64,000 nt of DNA from Corallococcus macrosporus (GCF_017302985.1 NZ_JAFIMU010000007.1:2294001-2358000); one strand, 5' to 3'; shown: positions 17,903-27,504, counted from the first letter of the stretch. Numbers and translations: made by a program. Notes: generated by a model from the sequence alone, not told the origin.

Positions 17903-18343
17903 ATGGCAACACAACGAGTGTGTGACGTGATGACACCGGACGTGGAGGTCGTCCGCTCGTCTGATTCCCTGAGGGTCGCCGCGGAGAAGATGCGCGCCCT
18001 GAACGTGGGGCCCATCCCGGTGTGTGATGGCGACCAGCTGGTGGGCATCCTCACGGACCGGGACATCGTGGTCCGCGCGGTGGCCCAGGGGCTGGACGCG
18101 GAGCGCACCCAGGTGGCGCAGGCGATGACCCGGGGCGTGGAGTACGTCTTCGACGACGACGACCTCTCCCAGGCGGCCCAGAAGATGAGGGCCTCGCAGA
18201 TCCGCCGCATCCTGGTGTTGAACCGGAACAAGCGGCTGGTGGGCATCCTCGCGCTGGGGGACATCGCGGAGGAGCTGGGGGACCAGGAGGGTGGCAGGAC
18301 GCTCGGGGCGGTGTCCGCGCCGTCGCAGCCGGCCCAGCACTGA
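17903..18343 (+). CDS. CBS-domain protein (two CBS repeats)
   Basis: A 146-residue protein, AGGAGA before ATG 17903. It consists almost wholly of a CBS pair: VCDVMTPDVEVVRSSDSL...GPIPVCDGDQLVGILTDRDI, then AQAMTRGVEYVFDDDDL...IRRILVLNRNKRLVGILALGDIAEE. CBS pairs bind adenosyl ligands (AMP, ATP, SAM) and act as energy or ligand sensors. No enzymatic domain is attached, so it probably works by protein contact. It lies 5 bases from the dnaA stop, convergent with it. Confidence 0.88.
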   Translation: MATQRVCDVMTPDVEVVRSSDSLRVAAEKMRALNVGPIPVCDGDQLVGILTDRDIVVRAVAQGLDAERTQVAQAMTRGVEYVFDDDDLSQAAQKMRASQIRRILVLNRNKRLVGILALGDIAEELGDQEGGRTLGAVSAPSQPAQH

Positions 18344-18348
18344 AGCGG

Positions 18349-19767
18349 CTACATGCCGCCGAGCTTCGTCTCCAATTCCGACAGGTCGCGGTGCACGGCC
18401 GCGTCCGTCTCCCGCAGGCCCTCCACCTTGCGCACGGCGGAGATGACGGTGGAGTGGTCCTTGTTGAAGCGCGAGGCGATCTCCGGGAAGGAGCTCTTCG
18501 TCAGCTTCCGGCTCAGGTACATGGCCACCTGGCGCGCGTGCGCGAGCGCCTTGTGGCGCCGGTCCTCCTTCAGCGCCTCCACGGTGACCTTGTAGAAGCG
18601 GGCCACTTCGCGCTGGATGGCCTCCACGTCCACGGTGCGCTGCGCGGGCAGGATGTCGCGCAGCACCTGGGACGCGAACTCCTCCGTCACCGGCTGCTTC
18701 GTGAGGCTGTGCATCGCGGACAGCTTCACGAGCGCGCCCTCCAGCTCGCGCACGTTCTTCTGCACGTGCTTCGCGATGAAGTGCGCCACGGGGTCCGGCA
18801 GGTTGAGGCCTTCCTGTTCCGCCTTCTTCTGGAGGATGGCGACGCGCGTCTCGTAGGTGGGCTCGCGGATGTCCGCCATGAGGCCCATGGCGAAGCGGCT
18901 GCGCAGGCGGTCCTCCATGCCGGGCACTTCCGCGGGCACCATGTCGCTGGTGAGCACGATGGCCTTGTTGAGGCCGAAGAGCGTCTCGAAGGTGTAGAAG
19001 AACTCCTTCTGCGTCTCCTCGCGCTTGCCCAGGAACTGGATGTCGTCGATGAGCAGCACGTCGCACTCTTCGCGGAACTTCCGGCGGAAGTCCGTCATGC
19101 GGTGCTCGCGCACGCTCTCCACGTACTCGTTCGTGAACTGCTCGCTGGAGAGGTAGACGATGCGCTGGGTGGGGTCCTTCTCCCAGATGTGATTGCCCAC
19201 GGCCTGGAGCAGGTGCGTCTTGCCCAGACCGGTGCCGCCGTAGATGTAGAGCGGGTTGTAGTTGTGGCCCGGCCGGTGGGCCACGGCCTGCGCCGCGGCG
19301 GCGGGGAGCTGGTTGCTGTCCGCGACGACGTAGGTGTCGAAGGTGAAGCGCGGGTTGAGCCGCGCGGGCCGCATCGAGTTCACCTTGACGGTGGGCGTGG
19401 GCGGCAGGTCCGAGGACGACGGCGGGGGACCGACGACGACCTCATAGGCGACGCGGCCCAGGGACGGCTCCAGCCGGGCGAGGTGCGTCTCCAGCATGGA
19501 GCGGTAGTGGTCATCCACCCAGTCGCGGAAGAAGCGGTCGGGCACGCCCAGGACCAGGGCGTTCTCGCGCACCTCCATGGGGCGCATCCGCTCCAGCCAG
19601 GTGAGGGCGTAGTGCAGCCCCTCCTGGCGGATGGCTTCCAGCGTGCGGGTCCAGATGACGCCGGCACTGGGCAGCGAAGGCGAAGGGACTTGGGCGAGGG
19701 CGTTCACGCGGAGGCTCGAAACGCCCGGGGAGGAAGAGGATCCATGGGCGTTCGGCGGTGCTAACAC
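18349..19767 (-). CDS. dnaA: Chromosomal replication initiator DnaA
   Basis: A 472-residue protein. The start is GTG 19767, with GGAGAG 4 bases upstream; a later in-frame GTG at 19707 is less well placed. Domain I is near residues 35-110, with a Pro/Ser-rich linker around 110-130. The AAA+ domain shows Walker [10 protein letters not shown] and Walker [10 protein letters not shown]. Domain IV ends with the DnaA signature [12 protein letters not shown]. DnaA binds 9-mer boxes and opens oriC. Two perfect boxes lie far away at 40806 and 40890; none was seen in the 230 bases upstream of this gene. Confidence 0.97.
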   Translation of the reverse strand: MLAPPNAHGSSSSPGVSSLRVNALAQVPSPSLPSAGVIWTRTLEAIRQEGLHYALTWLERMRPMEVRENALVLGVPDRFFRDWVDDHYRSMLETHLARLEPSLGRVAYEVVVGPPPSSSDLPPTPTVKVNSMRPARLNPRFTFDTYVVADSNQLPAAAAQAVAHRPGHNYNPLYIYGGTGLGKTHLLQAVGNHIWEKDPTQRIVYLSSEQFTNEYVESVREHRMTDFRRKFREECDVLLIDDIQFLGKREETQKEFFYTFETLFGLNKAIVLTSDMVPAEVPGMEDRLRSRFAMGLMADIREPTYETRVAILQKKAEQEGLNLPDPVAHFIAKHVQKNVRELEGALVKLSAMHSLTKQPVTEEFASQVLRDILPAQRTVDVEAIQREVARFYKVTVEALKEDRRHKALAHARQVAMYLSRKLTKSSFPEIASRFNKDHSTVISAVRKVEGLRETDAAVHRDLSELETKLGGM

Positions 19768-19997
19768 CCGCTCTCCGGCTGATCAAGGAACCGACCTGTA
19801 GCACGGATCAGCGGAGGCGCCCTGGCGGGTGGGGATGATCACCCGCGGTGGATCCGTCCGGTGCGGTCCCCCCACCCGACGCGAGCGCCCGCGCTCGCTG
19901 TTGATTTCCGGATGTACGACATGCCCCGCGGGGAGGGGTTGTTGTTCGTTCCGTGAATTCAACCTTGCTGCCAGTACGGCATCACAACGGAGCGGCA

Positions 19998-21689
19998 ATG
20001 CGGATGCAGTCGTGGTGGAGCGTGGCGGTGGTGGGTTGTCTCATGGGCTGTGGCGGCGCGCAGGAAGGGGATGCGCCGGAGAGCCCGGTGGAGGCCGGAG
20101 CGGCGCAGGTGGCGCCCCTTCCGGAGACGGTGGCCGCGGATCCGTCTGGCGAGGCCGCCGGTGGGGACGCAGCCCCCGCGCCCGCGGCCGCATGTGCTCC
20201 CGGGGTGGCGCGGGAGGTGAAGCCGCTGTTCCCCTCCGATCGCGTGCCCGGGTCGCCGCTCTCCCTGGAGCCGATTCCCCTGAACCGGACCGACGTGGCG
20301 GGCACGCTCTACTTCACGCTGGATGATGGCTCGGGTGACGCGCTCTGGCGCAGCGACGGGACGGACGCGGGGACCCTGCGGCTGACGCCGGCCCCTGGCA
20401 CGGGTGCGTCGATCCACCACCTGATGGCGGCCGGCGCGCGGCTGTACTTCGAGGTCTACAGCCCCGACAGCGGATCCCAGGTCTGGCGCAGCGACGGCAC
20501 CGTGGCGGGAACGCAGCCGGCCCGCGAGCTGCCCGCGTGCGCCGACCACCTCGCCGTCTCCGGCTTCCGGGCGCTGGGCACGGGCGTGTCCTTCTTCAAC
20601 GCCCCCTGCGCGACGGGGGGCGTGGAGCTGTGGCGCACGGACGGCACGGGCGCGGGCACGGTCCGGCTGAAGGACTTCGGATCCGCCGCGACGCTCGTGG
20701 GCGAGGAGCACACGGCCACCGGCCGCCTGTTCTTCCTCCAGGACGGGACGGGCCTCCAGTTGTGGCGCACGGATGGGACGGAGGGCGGCACGGTCCGGAC
20801 CCACGTCTTCGGCGCCCAGGCCCGTCTGGCGCGGATGTTCAAGGTCGGGGACGCGGCGGTGTTCGTCGTCCAGGACCCCGAGACCGGGACGCGGCTGTGG
20901 AGCACGGACGGGTCGGCGGACGGAACGCGCCGGCTGAAGCAACTGGACGCGTCCGCGACGGTGGCGCTGAGCGAGGCCCACGTCGTGGACGCCACGGCGG
21001 TGTTCGCGCTCGTGAACGACGGCCCTGGCGCGACGGAGGTCTGGAAGACGGACGGCACGCAGGCGGGCACGGCGAAGCTGGGAGCCTTCGCCAAGGAGGG
21101 CAAGCTCCTGGGCATCGCGGGGACGTCCGCCGTCATGCTGTCCAGGACCGAGAACGGGAAGCACCTGGTGCTGCGCGGGCTGGCGCTTTCCGGCGGCGGC
21201 AGGACGTTCATGGCCACCCTGGACAACCCCTACGCGCACCTGGAGGGGGGCGTCCTGGACGAGGAGGTCGCACGGGCCGGAGGGAAGATCCTCCTCAAGC
21301 AGGCCATCTACGTCCACGGCCCCGCGCCCGTGGAGGTCAGCCTCTGGGTGACGGACGGCACCACGGACGGCACCCGGAAGCTCTCCGCGAAGCTGAGCAC
21401 GCAGGATGAGTACGGCTCGCCGCTCTACGCGACCGGGACGGGCACCGTGTTCTTCACGAGCTGGACGCCGGACGTGGGCTACGGCCCGTGGGTGACGGAC
21501 GGCACGCTCGAAGGGACCCGGGCGGTGCCCAACGGCTCGCCAGGGAAGCCCGCGCGGGCCGTGGGCTTCCAGCGGGTGGGGGACCGCGTCTTCTTCGCCG
21601 GCTTCCCGGGGGCGCCGGGCTACTCGCTGTGGTCCGCGCCGGTGGATCCGTTCTGCTCCGCCACCCCTACGCCGGATCCAGCTTCATGA
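19998..21689 (+). CDS. ELWxxDGT-repeat lipoprotein
   Basis: A 563-residue protein from ATG 19998 (GGAG upstream). It has a lipoprotein signal with lipobox CLMGC and an Ala/Pro-rich linker. It is built from about eight copies of the LWRxDGTxxGT repeat (LWRSDGTDAGT, VWRSDGTVAGT, LWRTDGTGAGT and so on), the ELWxxDGT family expected to fold as a beta propeller. Such proteins are abundant in myxobacteria and of unknown role. The gene lies between dnaA and the rpmH block, breaking the usual origin gene order. Confidence 0.82.
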   Translation: MRMQSWWSVAVVGCLMGCGGAQEGDAPESPVEAGAAQVAPLPETVAADPSGEAAGGDAAPAPAAACAPGVAREVKPLFPSDRVPGSPLSLEPIPLNRTDVAGTLYFTLDDGSGDALWRSDGTDAGTLRLTPAPGTGASIHHLMAAGARLYFEVYSPDSGSQVWRSDGTVAGTQPARELPACADHLAVSGFRALGTGVSFFNAPCATGGVELWRTDGTGAGTVRLKDFGSAATLVGEEHTATGRLFFLQDGTGLQLWRTDGTEGGTVRTHVFGAQARLARMFKVGDAAVFVVQDPETGTRLWSTDGSADGTRRLKQLDASATVALSEAHVVDATAVFALVNDGPGATEVWKTDGTQAGTAKLGAFAKEGKLLGIAGTSAVMLSRTENGKHLVLRGLALSGGGRTFMATLDNPYAHLEGGVLDEEVARAGGKILLKQAIYVHGPAPVEVSLWVTDGTTDGTRKLSAKLSTQDEYGSPLYATGTGTVFFTSWTPDVGYGPWVTDGTLEGTRAVPNGSPGKPARAVGFQRVGDRVFFAGFPGAPGYSLWSAPVDPFCSATPTPDPAS

Positions 21690-22101
21690 GGACTTCGGCC
21701 GGATCCTCGTGGGGCACGGTGTGGAAGCCACACTTCTCCAGGACGCGGATCGACCCGCGGTTGTGAGCGGCGACCCACGCATACAGCGGCCGGGTGGGCA
21801 CGAGCGGTAGGAACTTGGAGAGGGCCCGGGTGGCGACGCCCTGGCCCCAGTGCTCGCGGCCGATCCAATAGGCGACGAGGCGCTGGCCGTCCTGTTCCCA
21901 GCTGCCGATGTAGCCCACCACCACGCCGTCCATCACGATGGCGCGGTTGATGTTCGCGGGGCGCAGGACGTTCGTGCGCCAGTGGGTCATGAACGCATCG
22001 CGCTCCCGCGATTGAAAGCCGGCCATGCGAGCCGCTTCGGGCTCGCGCTGGTGTTCGAAGAACAGGGGGAGGTCTTCATCCGTGATGTCGCGGAGGATCA
22101 T
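21667..22101 (-). CDS. GNAT-family N-acetyltransferase
   Basis: A 144-residue protein in the RimJ/RimL-like GNAT group. It opens with MILRDITDEDLPLFFEHQREPEA. The acetyl-CoA-binding stretch is WIGREHWGQGVATRALSKFL, and the end has HNRGSIRVLEKCGFHTV, the usual motif B. It has the length of a minimal GNAT domain. Acceptor substrate unknown; ribosomal protein, drug or small amine are all possible. Its 3' end overlaps the ELWxxDGT gene by 23 bases in convergent orientation. Confidence 0.85.
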   Translation of the reverse strand: MILRDITDEDLPLFFEHQREPEAARMAGFQSRERDAFMTHWRTNVLRPANINRAIVMDGVVVGYIGSWEQDGQRLVAYWIGREHWGQGVATRALSKFLPLVPTRPLYAWVAAHNRGSIRVLEKCGFHTVPHEDPAEVLMKLDPA

Positions 22102-22223
22102 CCGGGAGACGCTACTTGAACGGGCGGCGCACCCACCGGCTCCTTGCCCCGTCCCTCCTTTTCCTACATGATCGCCCGGTCCACCCGGCGCAGGGCTGCA
22201 CGGTCGGCGCTGGTGATCCTTGA

Positions 22224-22252
22224 TTGACTTGTCCAGGAAATAGGGTTACGGA
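22224..22252 (+). promoter_or_regulatory. Candidate promoter for rpmH operon
   Basis: TTGACT at 22224-22229 fits a -35 element, and TACGGA at 22247-22252, 17 bases on, is a weak -10. The pair sits about 70 bases upstream of the rpmH start in an otherwise empty gap. Confidence 0.4.
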
Positions 22253-22320
22253 CGCCCCCTTTCCAATGTACGGGTCGCGCCGGATGGTCCAGGCGCCGCC
22301 TTCAGCTCTCAGGAGTCGTT

Positions 22321-22473
22321 GTGTCCAAGCGCACGTACCAGCCGTCGAAGATCCGGCGCAACCGCGCCCACGGGTTCCGTAAGCGGAATGCCACCAAGGG
22401 CGGTCGTGATGTCCTCAAGCGCCGCCGCGCGAAGGGCCGTAAGCGCCTGGTGGTGTCGTCGTTCAAGAAGTAA
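22321..22473 (+). CDS. rpmH: 50S ribosomal protein L34
   Basis: A 50-residue protein starting at GTG 22321: [18 protein letters not shown] followed by a Lys/Arg-rich tail ending VVSSFKK. The N-terminal KRTYQPS and basic composition identify L34, the small late-assembly protein of the large ribosomal subunit. It is first in the block rpmH-rnpA-yidD-yidC-jag, which is the usual gene neighbourhood. rnpA starts 15 bases after the stop. Confidence 0.97.
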   Translation: MSKRTYQPSKIRRNRAHGFRKRNATKGGRDVLKRRRAKGRKRLVVSSFKK

Positions 22474-22488
22474 CTGGACGCACGGACG

Positions 22489-22908
22489 ATGGCCGAGGGA
22501 GCGGCGCCGCGGGTGCCTCAGGCAACCGACGAGCGCTTCCCCAAGGCCCTTCGCCTGCTCCAGCGGCGTGAGTTCCTGGAGGTCCAGGAGGGCGGTCAGA
22601 AGATTCCGTCCGACTGCCTCCTGGCCCTCGTTCAACGCAACTCCCGGGCGCACTCCCGCGTAGGGCTCACCGTCAGCAGCAAGGTGGGCAACGCGGTGGT
22701 GCGCGCACGCCTTCGCAGACTGCTTCGCGAGCTGTTCCGCAAGCAGCGCGGGCAATGGCCCCCCGGTCTCGACGTAGTCCTGGTCGTTCGCTCCTCGGCG
22801 AAGGAAGCCTCCTTCGCTCAAGTTTCCCGTGCGTTCGACGGCGTCACCCGTAAGCTGCAACGGCTCTTTCCGGCACCTCGGGTGCCCCCTAAAGAGCCCG
22901 CCCCATGA
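22489..22908 (+). CDS. rnpA: Ribonuclease P protein component
   Basis: A 139-residue basic protein. The RNase P protein signature [17 protein letters not shown] lies near residues 65-85, with [12 protein letters not shown] before it and [10 protein letters not shown] after. It binds the catalytic RNA of RNase P to trim the 5' ends of precursor tRNAs. An N-terminal extension of about 20 residues precedes the typical [14 protein letters not shown] start. The stop overlaps the yidD start by 4 bases (ATGA), indicating coupled translation. Confidence 0.96.
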   Translation: MAEGAAPRVPQATDERFPKALRLLQRREFLEVQEGGQKIPSDCLLALVQRNSRAHSRVGLTVSSKVGNAVVRARLRRLLRELFRKQRGQWPPGLDVVLVVRSSAKEASFAQVSRAFDGVTRKLQRLFPAPRVPPKEPAP

Positions 22909-23123
22909 GTCCACTCGCCTTCGTCATCGCCCTGCCCATCCGCTTCTACCGGCGGTTCCTGGGGCCGCTGCTGCCGAAGGCGTGCCGGTTCCACCCCTCG
23001 TGCTCCACCTACGCCATGCAGGCGCTGGAGAAGCACGGCGGGGTGAAGGGCAGCGCCCTCACCGTCTGGCGCCTGCTGCGCTGCCAGCCATTCCACCCCG
23101 GTGGATTCGACCCCGTCCCCTGA
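22905..23123 (+). CDS. yidD: Membrane protein insertion efficiency factor YidD
   Basis: A 72-residue protein with the conserved YidD pattern: [30 protein letters not shown], then [19 protein letters not shown]. Two conserved cysteines are present at CRFHPSC plus one in LRCQPF. It aids insertion of membrane proteins through YidC, whose gene follows after about 50 bases. It overlaps the end of rnpA. Confidence 0.96.
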   Translation: MSPLAFVIALPIRFYRRFLGPLLPKACRFHPSCSTYAMQALEKHGGVKGSALTVWRLLRCQPFHPGGFDPVP

Positions 23124-23175
23124 CGGGTTGCCTCCGCCCGCCCTCCGGCCGTCCTCCGCCGGCACAGGGAAATCC

Positions 23176-24996
23176 ATGACGAACGACCCGCTGTCGCCCC
23201 AGTCCAACGATTCGCAGAAGCGGCTGCTTTTGGCGCTCGCCCTGTCCTTCGCGGCGACCGCCGCCTACACCTTCTTCTTCGCCCCCAAGGGGCCGCCGCC
23301 GGGCGCGGAAGGCTCGGATGGCGGCGTCGAGGTCGCCGCCACGCTGGACGCGGGCACCCCGGGCATGGCCGCCGTGCCGCCGCCGGGCGCGGGTGGCGAG
23401 GACGCCGGCACCCACGCGGAGGCCCCGCCGCCCCCCGCGCGCACCGTGGAGTTCGCCCGGCCGGAGGTGAAGTACACCTTCTCCTCGGAGGGCGCCGGCC
23501 TCACCTCCGCCGTGCTCCAGGGCACGAAGATGCGCGAGCAGCAGTCCCTCACCGTCAAGGAGGGCTTCGAGAAGCTCTTCGGCAAGGACATCCCCCCGCC
23601 GCCGCAGATGAACGTGGCGCACCCGGTGCCCGGCCAGCCCCTGCCGCTCGCGGTGACGATTGAAGGCAGCGCCCCGCTGGCGGCGAACACCCGCTACGCG
23701 GTGCAGGAGGGCCCCACCGACAACGGCGGCAGCGTGGCGTTCACCGGCCGTCAGGGACCGTGGGAAATCACGAAGACGCTCCAGTGGCCGCGCGAGGGCT
23801 TCGAGTTCACCTACACGCTCCAGGTGCGCAACACGTCCGCCCAGGCGCAGACGGGCGAGCTCAAGGTGCACTACGGCCGCGCCATCGACCCGGAGTTCGA
23901 GCACGCGCCGTCCTTCTTCGGCGGCGTGGGCAACCTGAGCCGCTCCGCGTGCTGGGTGGAGGACAAGCTCCACAACCTGTCCCCGGGTGACAAGCCGCCC
24001 GAGGAGACGCGCGGGCCCATCTCCTTCTTCGGCATCAACCAGCAGTACTTCCTGTCCGCGCTCTACCCGCTGGACGGCGCGCTCAACGGCCACTGCACGC
24101 TGACCGCCACGCCCACCGCGCGCGAGGTGTCCGCGGGCTTCCCGCTCAGCGTGGCCCCCGGCCAGGTGGCCACGTTCCGCTTCGGCGGCTACGCGGGCCC
24201 GAAGGATCCGGACCTGCTGCGGCTGGTGCCCGGCCCGGAGCTGCGCGGCGTGGCCGGCCTGAACACCACGGCGTTCCACCCGATGCTGGAGGACACGGTC
24301 GACTTCGGCATCTGGGCGGTGGTCTGCAAGATTTTGCTCGCCGTCATGAAGTTCTTCCACGGCCTCGTGGGGAACTGGGGTGTCGCCATCATCCTGCTCA
24401 CCGTGGTGGTGAAGCTGGTGCTGCTGCCGCTCACCTACCGCTCCATGGTCAGCATGGAGGCGGTGAAGGTGCTGCAGCCGAAGATGGATGAGATCCGCAA
24501 GAAGTTCGCGGACGACAAGGAGCGCCAGAACCTGGAGATCATGAAGCTGTACCAGGAGGCGAAGGTGAACCCCCTGGGCGGCTGTCTGCCGCTGCTCATC
24601 CAGATGCCGGTGTGGATCGCGCTGTTCACGTCGCTGCGCAACAGCTTCGAAATCTACGGCGAGCCCTTCTTCGGCCCCATCTGGCGCGACCTCACCTACA
24701 AGGACCCGACGTACATCCTGCCGCTGGCGCTGGGCGTGTCGATGATCATCACGCAGAAGATGCAGCCGCAGATGATGGACGCGGCGCAGGCGCGGATCAT
24801 GACCTGGGTCATGCCCATCATCTTCACGTTCACGCTGCTCCAGTACCCGGCGGGCCTGTCGCTCTACATCTTCACGAACAACGTGCTCTCCATTGGCCAG
24901 CAGTGGGGCCTGCGCAAGTGGCTGGACCGCAAGAAGAACCAGACGGGCGGCGGGACGCCGGCGGTCGTCACCGCCGGGGGAGGCAAACGCAAGTGA
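23176..24996 (+). CDS. yidC: Membrane protein insertase YidC
   Basis: A 606-residue protein of Gram-negative length, from ATG 23176. The N-terminal membrane anchor (LLLALALSFAATAAYTFFF) is followed by a large periplasmic domain at about 60-370, with Pro/Ala-rich linker. The conserved insertase core at about 380-600 includes VAIILLTVVVKLVLLPLTYRS, NPLGGCLPLLIQMPVWIALF, and YIFTNNVLSIGQQWGLRKW. It inserts inner membrane proteins alone or with SecYEG. The jag start codon overlaps its stop. Confidence 0.97.
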   Translation: MTNDPLSPQSNDSQKRLLLALALSFAATAAYTFFFAPKGPPPGAEGSDGGVEVAATLDAGTPGMAAVPPPGAGGEDAGTHAEAPPPPARTVEFARPEVKYTFSSEGAGLTSAVLQGTKMREQQSLTVKEGFEKLFGKDIPPPPQMNVAHPVPGQPLPLAVTIEGSAPLAANTRYAVQEGPTDNGGSVAFTGRQGPWEITKTLQWPREGFEFTYTLQVRNTSAQAQTGELKVHYGRAIDPEFEHAPSFFGGVGNLSRSACWVEDKLHNLSPGDKPPEETRGPISFFGINQQYFLSALYPLDGALNGHCTLTATPTAREVSAGFPLSVAPGQVATFRFGGYAGPKDPDLLRLVPGPELRGVAGLNTTAFHPMLEDTVDFGIWAVVCKILLAVMKFFHGLVGNWGVAIILLTVVVKLVLLPLTYRSMVSMEAVKVLQPKMDEIRKKFADDKERQNLEIMKLYQEAKVNPLGGCLPLLIQMPVWIALFTSLRNSFEIYGEPFFGPIWRDLTYKDPTYILPLALGVSMIITQKMQPQMMDAAQARIMTWVMPIIFTFTLLQYPAGLSLYIFTNNVLSIGQQWGLRKWLDRKKNQTGGGTPAVVTAGGGKRK

Positions 24997-25790
24997 GCGG
25001 GACACAGGGCGTGGCGGGCGGCGGGGACTTCCGCCCCCGGGTGGAGAAGCTGCTCACGGACATCCTTGGGCTGATGGGGTTCCCGGCGCGGTTGGAGCTG
25101 CAGGACGCCACCGACGGCAGCCTGTCCGTGGCGCTCCACTTCGAGTCCGGCGCGCCTCCGGGCGTGGAGCCGGGCAAGCGCAGCCAGGTGCTGGATTCGC
25201 TCCAGTTCCTGCTCAACAAGATGATCCACCGCCCTGGCGTGGAGCGCCGCTGGGTGATGCTGGGCGCGGGCGCGCACCCGGAGCCCCGGCCTCGCCGCGA
25301 GGCAGGGCAGCAGGCGCAGGCCCCGGCCGCCGCTCCGGCCGCGTCCGTGGCGCAGGTGGCGGCCTCCACGCCCGCGCAGCAGCCCGCCCGGGCCGCGGCG
25401 CCTGCTCCGGCCGCGCAGCCGCAGCAGCGCAACGCCCGGGGTGGGCAGCCGGCGCAGCAGGCCGCGAAGCCCGCGCAGCCGCAGGCGGCCGCGAAGGGCG
25501 CGGAGGCGGACGAGCGCTCGCTGCAGGTCGAGGAGGATCCGGCGTTCCGGGAGGCCGTCCGCAAGCTCGCGGAGAAGTCCGCCAGCCTGGGCCGCTTCTA
25601 TGCGTTCGCCGCGATGAAGACTGAGGACCGCGCGCGCGTCCTGAAGGCAGTAGAAGGAGTGGGTGGAGTGAAGGTGGCGGCGGAAGGCGAAGGCCGCAAC
25701 CGACGCGTGGTGTTCACCCCGGCGAAGCCCGCCCCGATGCCCAAGCGGAGCCTGCTGCCGGACGACGACGAGGACGACGTCGACGCCTGA
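24993..25790 (+). CDS. jag: Jag/KhpB-type RNA-binding protein
   Basis: A 265-residue protein starting at GTG 24993, which overlaps the yidC TGA; GGAGG lies 10 bases before. Residues 10-90 form the KH-like region (VEKLLTDILGLMGFPARLEL...VLDSLQFLLNKMIHRPG). A long Ala/Pro/Gln-rich linker follows, and the C-terminal R3H-like segment has RVLKAVEGVGGVKVAAEGEGRNRRVVF. Jag (KhpB) binds RNA and is linked to cell envelope synthesis in other bacteria. The linker is unusually long and low in complexity. Confidence 0.9.
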   Translation: MSGTQGVAGGGDFRPRVEKLLTDILGLMGFPARLELQDATDGSLSVALHFESGAPPGVEPGKRSQVLDSLQFLLNKMIHRPGVERRWVMLGAGAHPEPRPRREAGQQAQAPAAAPAASVAQVAASTPAQQPARAAAPAPAAQPQQRNARGGQPAQQAAKPAQPQAAAKGAEADERSLQVEEDPAFREAVRKLAEKSASLGRFYAFAAMKTEDRARVLKAVEGVGGVKVAAEGEGRNRRVVFTPAKPAPMPKRSLLPDDDEDDVDA

Positions 25791-25851
25791 GCGGGTGCCC
25801 CTCGAGGGGGCCCGCTCGGAGCCGCCGGCGGGCGCCTGGGACGAGGAGCGA

Positions 25852-26079
25852 ATGGGTAAGTCGAAGGGACTCAAAGACAAGCTGTACGGCGCGGCGGTGC
25901 TGAAGATGAGCTTCCGCCTGCGTGGGGACGAAGAGTCCCCGGCCTTCCGCTTCGTCTACCCGGGCGTGCTGCGCGACCTGGAGGTCGACGACGCCGAGGT
26001 GGAGAAGTACATCGAGGAGCACCGCGACGACGTGGAGCGCGCCGCTCGCGGCTCCACCCCGCCGCAGGGGCCCCGGTAG
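25852..26079 (+). CDS. Small conserved protein between jag and mnmE
   Basis: 75 residues from ATG 25852, with GAGGAGCGA upstream. The start MGKSKGLKDKLYGAAVLKMSFRLRGDEESPAFRFVYPGVLRD is basic then beta-like; the end is acidic and helical (EVEKYIEEHRDDVERAA). No signal, cysteine or known domain. It is embedded in the yidC-jag-mnmE operon with short gaps on both sides, so it may work in envelope or RNA metabolism, but that is only a context inference. Confidence 0.7.
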   Translation: MGKSKGLKDKLYGAAVLKMSFRLRGDEESPAFRFVYPGVLRDLEVDDAEVEKYIEEHRDDVERAARGSTPPQGPR

Positions 26080-26121
26080 GATTCCGGGGCGGGGGCGCGC
26101 GCCCGTCCCCCCTGCCCCGCC

Positions 26122-27459
26122 ATGACGCCTGACTCCGCCACCATCGTTGCCCTGGCCACCGCGCCCGCCGCGGGGGCGGTGGGCATCCTCCGGCTGTCCG
26201 GGCCGGCCGCGCTGGAGGTGGCCCGTGGGCTCGCGCCCGGCGTTCCCGTGGCCCCGGCTCCGCGCCATGCGTACCTGGCGTCGTTCGTGGACGCTTCGGG
26301 CGCGGTGCTGGATGAAGGCCTGTTCCTCTACTTCCAGGCGCCCCGGTCCTTCACCGGCGAGGACGTGGTGGAGCTGCACGCGCACGGCAGCCCGCGCCTG
26401 CTGCGGCTGTTGCTCGCGCGGGCGCTGGAGGACGCGCGTGTCCGTCCCGCGCTTCCGGGGGAGTTCACGCGGCGCGCGTTCCTGCATGGCCGCATCGACC
26501 TGACCCGCGCGGAGGCGGTCGCGGACCTGGTGGCCGCGGACTCGGAGGCGGCGGTGCGTGCCGCCGCGGCCGGGCTGTCCGGTGCGCTGGCCGAGCGGAT
26601 CCGCTCGCTGGAGACGCCGCTGCGCGAGCTGCACGCGGACCTGGAGGGCGTCCTCAACTTCCCCGAGGAGGCGGAGGGCGCGGACGCGGAGGCCGGCTCA
26701 CGCATTGCCTCGCTGCGCTCCGTCGCGGAGGCGCTGCGCGCGGAGGTGGGCCGTGGACGGCTGGTACGTCAGGGCGCGCGCGTGGCGCTGTACGGTCCGG
26801 TGAACGCGGGCAAGTCCACGCTGTTCAACCGGCTGGTGGGCGAGGCTCGCGCGCTGGTGGACGACGAGCCCGGCACCACCCGCGATGCGCTGGAGGCCCG
26901 CGTCGAGTGGGACGGCCTGGGCGTCACGCTCTACGACACCGCCGGCCTGCGCGAGGCCCCCGGCCGCGTGGAGGCGCTGGGCATCGCTCGCACGAAGGAG
27001 CTGCTCGCGGCCGTGGACCTGGCCGTGCTCGTGCTGCCGCCCGGGACTTCGCGGGACGAGGCCGCGTCATGGACGCGCGAGGCCGGCGACACGCCCGTGC
27101 TCGCCGTCACCGGCAAGTGCGACGCGATGACCGGGGCTGGAGCCGAGGCCCTCGTCCCGCCGCGCGTCAGCGGCCTCACGGGGGAAGGCGTGGACGCGCT
27201 CCGGACCTCGGTGCTCGCGCGGCTCTGGGGCGGTGGCACTCCCTCCGCGGTGGCCCTGGTCTCCGAGCGCCACGCGGACGCCCTGCGTCGCACCGCCGAG
27301 GCGCTGGGCCGCGCGGAAGTGGCGTCCCGCGTGTCCACCCTGGAGGTCCTCTCCGGGGAGGTCGGACTCGCGCTGGAGGCCCTGGGCGAGGTGTCCGGAA
27401 CGAGCGTTTCCGATGCCCTCCTGGACACCCTTTTCCAGCGTTTCTGCATCGGGAAGTAG
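26122..27459 (+). CDS. mnmE: tRNA modification GTPase MnmE
   Basis: A 445-residue protein. The N-terminal folate-binding domain carries TIVALATAPAAGAVGILRLSG and GEFTRRAFLHGRIDL. The G domain shows G1 GPVNAGKST, G2 PGTTRD, G3 DTAGL and G4-like TGKCD. It ends with the obligatory FCIGK, where Cys is catalytic. With MnmG (38973) it makes the cmnm5/nm5 group on U34 of tRNAs. It closes the rpmH-to-mnmE block. The two partners are about 11.5 kb apart. Confidence 0.97.
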   Translation: MTPDSATIVALATAPAAGAVGILRLSGPAALEVARGLAPGVPVAPAPRHAYLASFVDASGAVLDEGLFLYFQAPRSFTGEDVVELHAHGSPRLLRLLLARALEDARVRPALPGEFTRRAFLHGRIDLTRAEAVADLVAADSEAAVRAAAAGLSGALAERIRSLETPLRELHADLEGVLNFPEEAEGADAEAGSRIASLRSVAEALRAEVGRGRLVRQGARVALYGPVNAGKSTLFNRLVGEARALVDDEPGTTRDALEARVEWDGLGVTLYDTAGLREAPGRVEALGIARTKELLAAVDLAVLVLPPGTSRDEAASWTREAGDTPVLAVTGKCDAMTGAGAEALVPPRVSGLTGEGVDALRTSVLARLWGGGTPSAVALVSERHADALRRTAEALGRAEVASRVSTLEVLSGEVGLALEALGEVSGTSVSDALLDTLFQRFCIGK

Positions 27460-27483
27460 TGCCTTCGCGGGCGGCGGTCCGCA

Positions 27484-27504
27484 TGTCAGACCCCTCCCTA
27501 GAAT
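27484..27504 (+). promoter_or_regulatory. TGTCAGA-N-TAGAAT promoter-like motif, copy 1
   Basis: TGTCAGA at 27484-27490 is followed by C-rich spacer and TAGAAT at 27499-27504, 33 bases before the Uma2 start. A related arrangement occurs at 38537. It resembles the TGTCRG...TAnnnT promoters of DNA-damage genes, but spacing differs by one base between the two copies. Confidence 0.4.

Noticed and set aside
19768-19997. oriC adjacent to dnaA
   Set aside because: No DnaA-box match or AT-rich region was seen there; better boxes are at 40806-40898.
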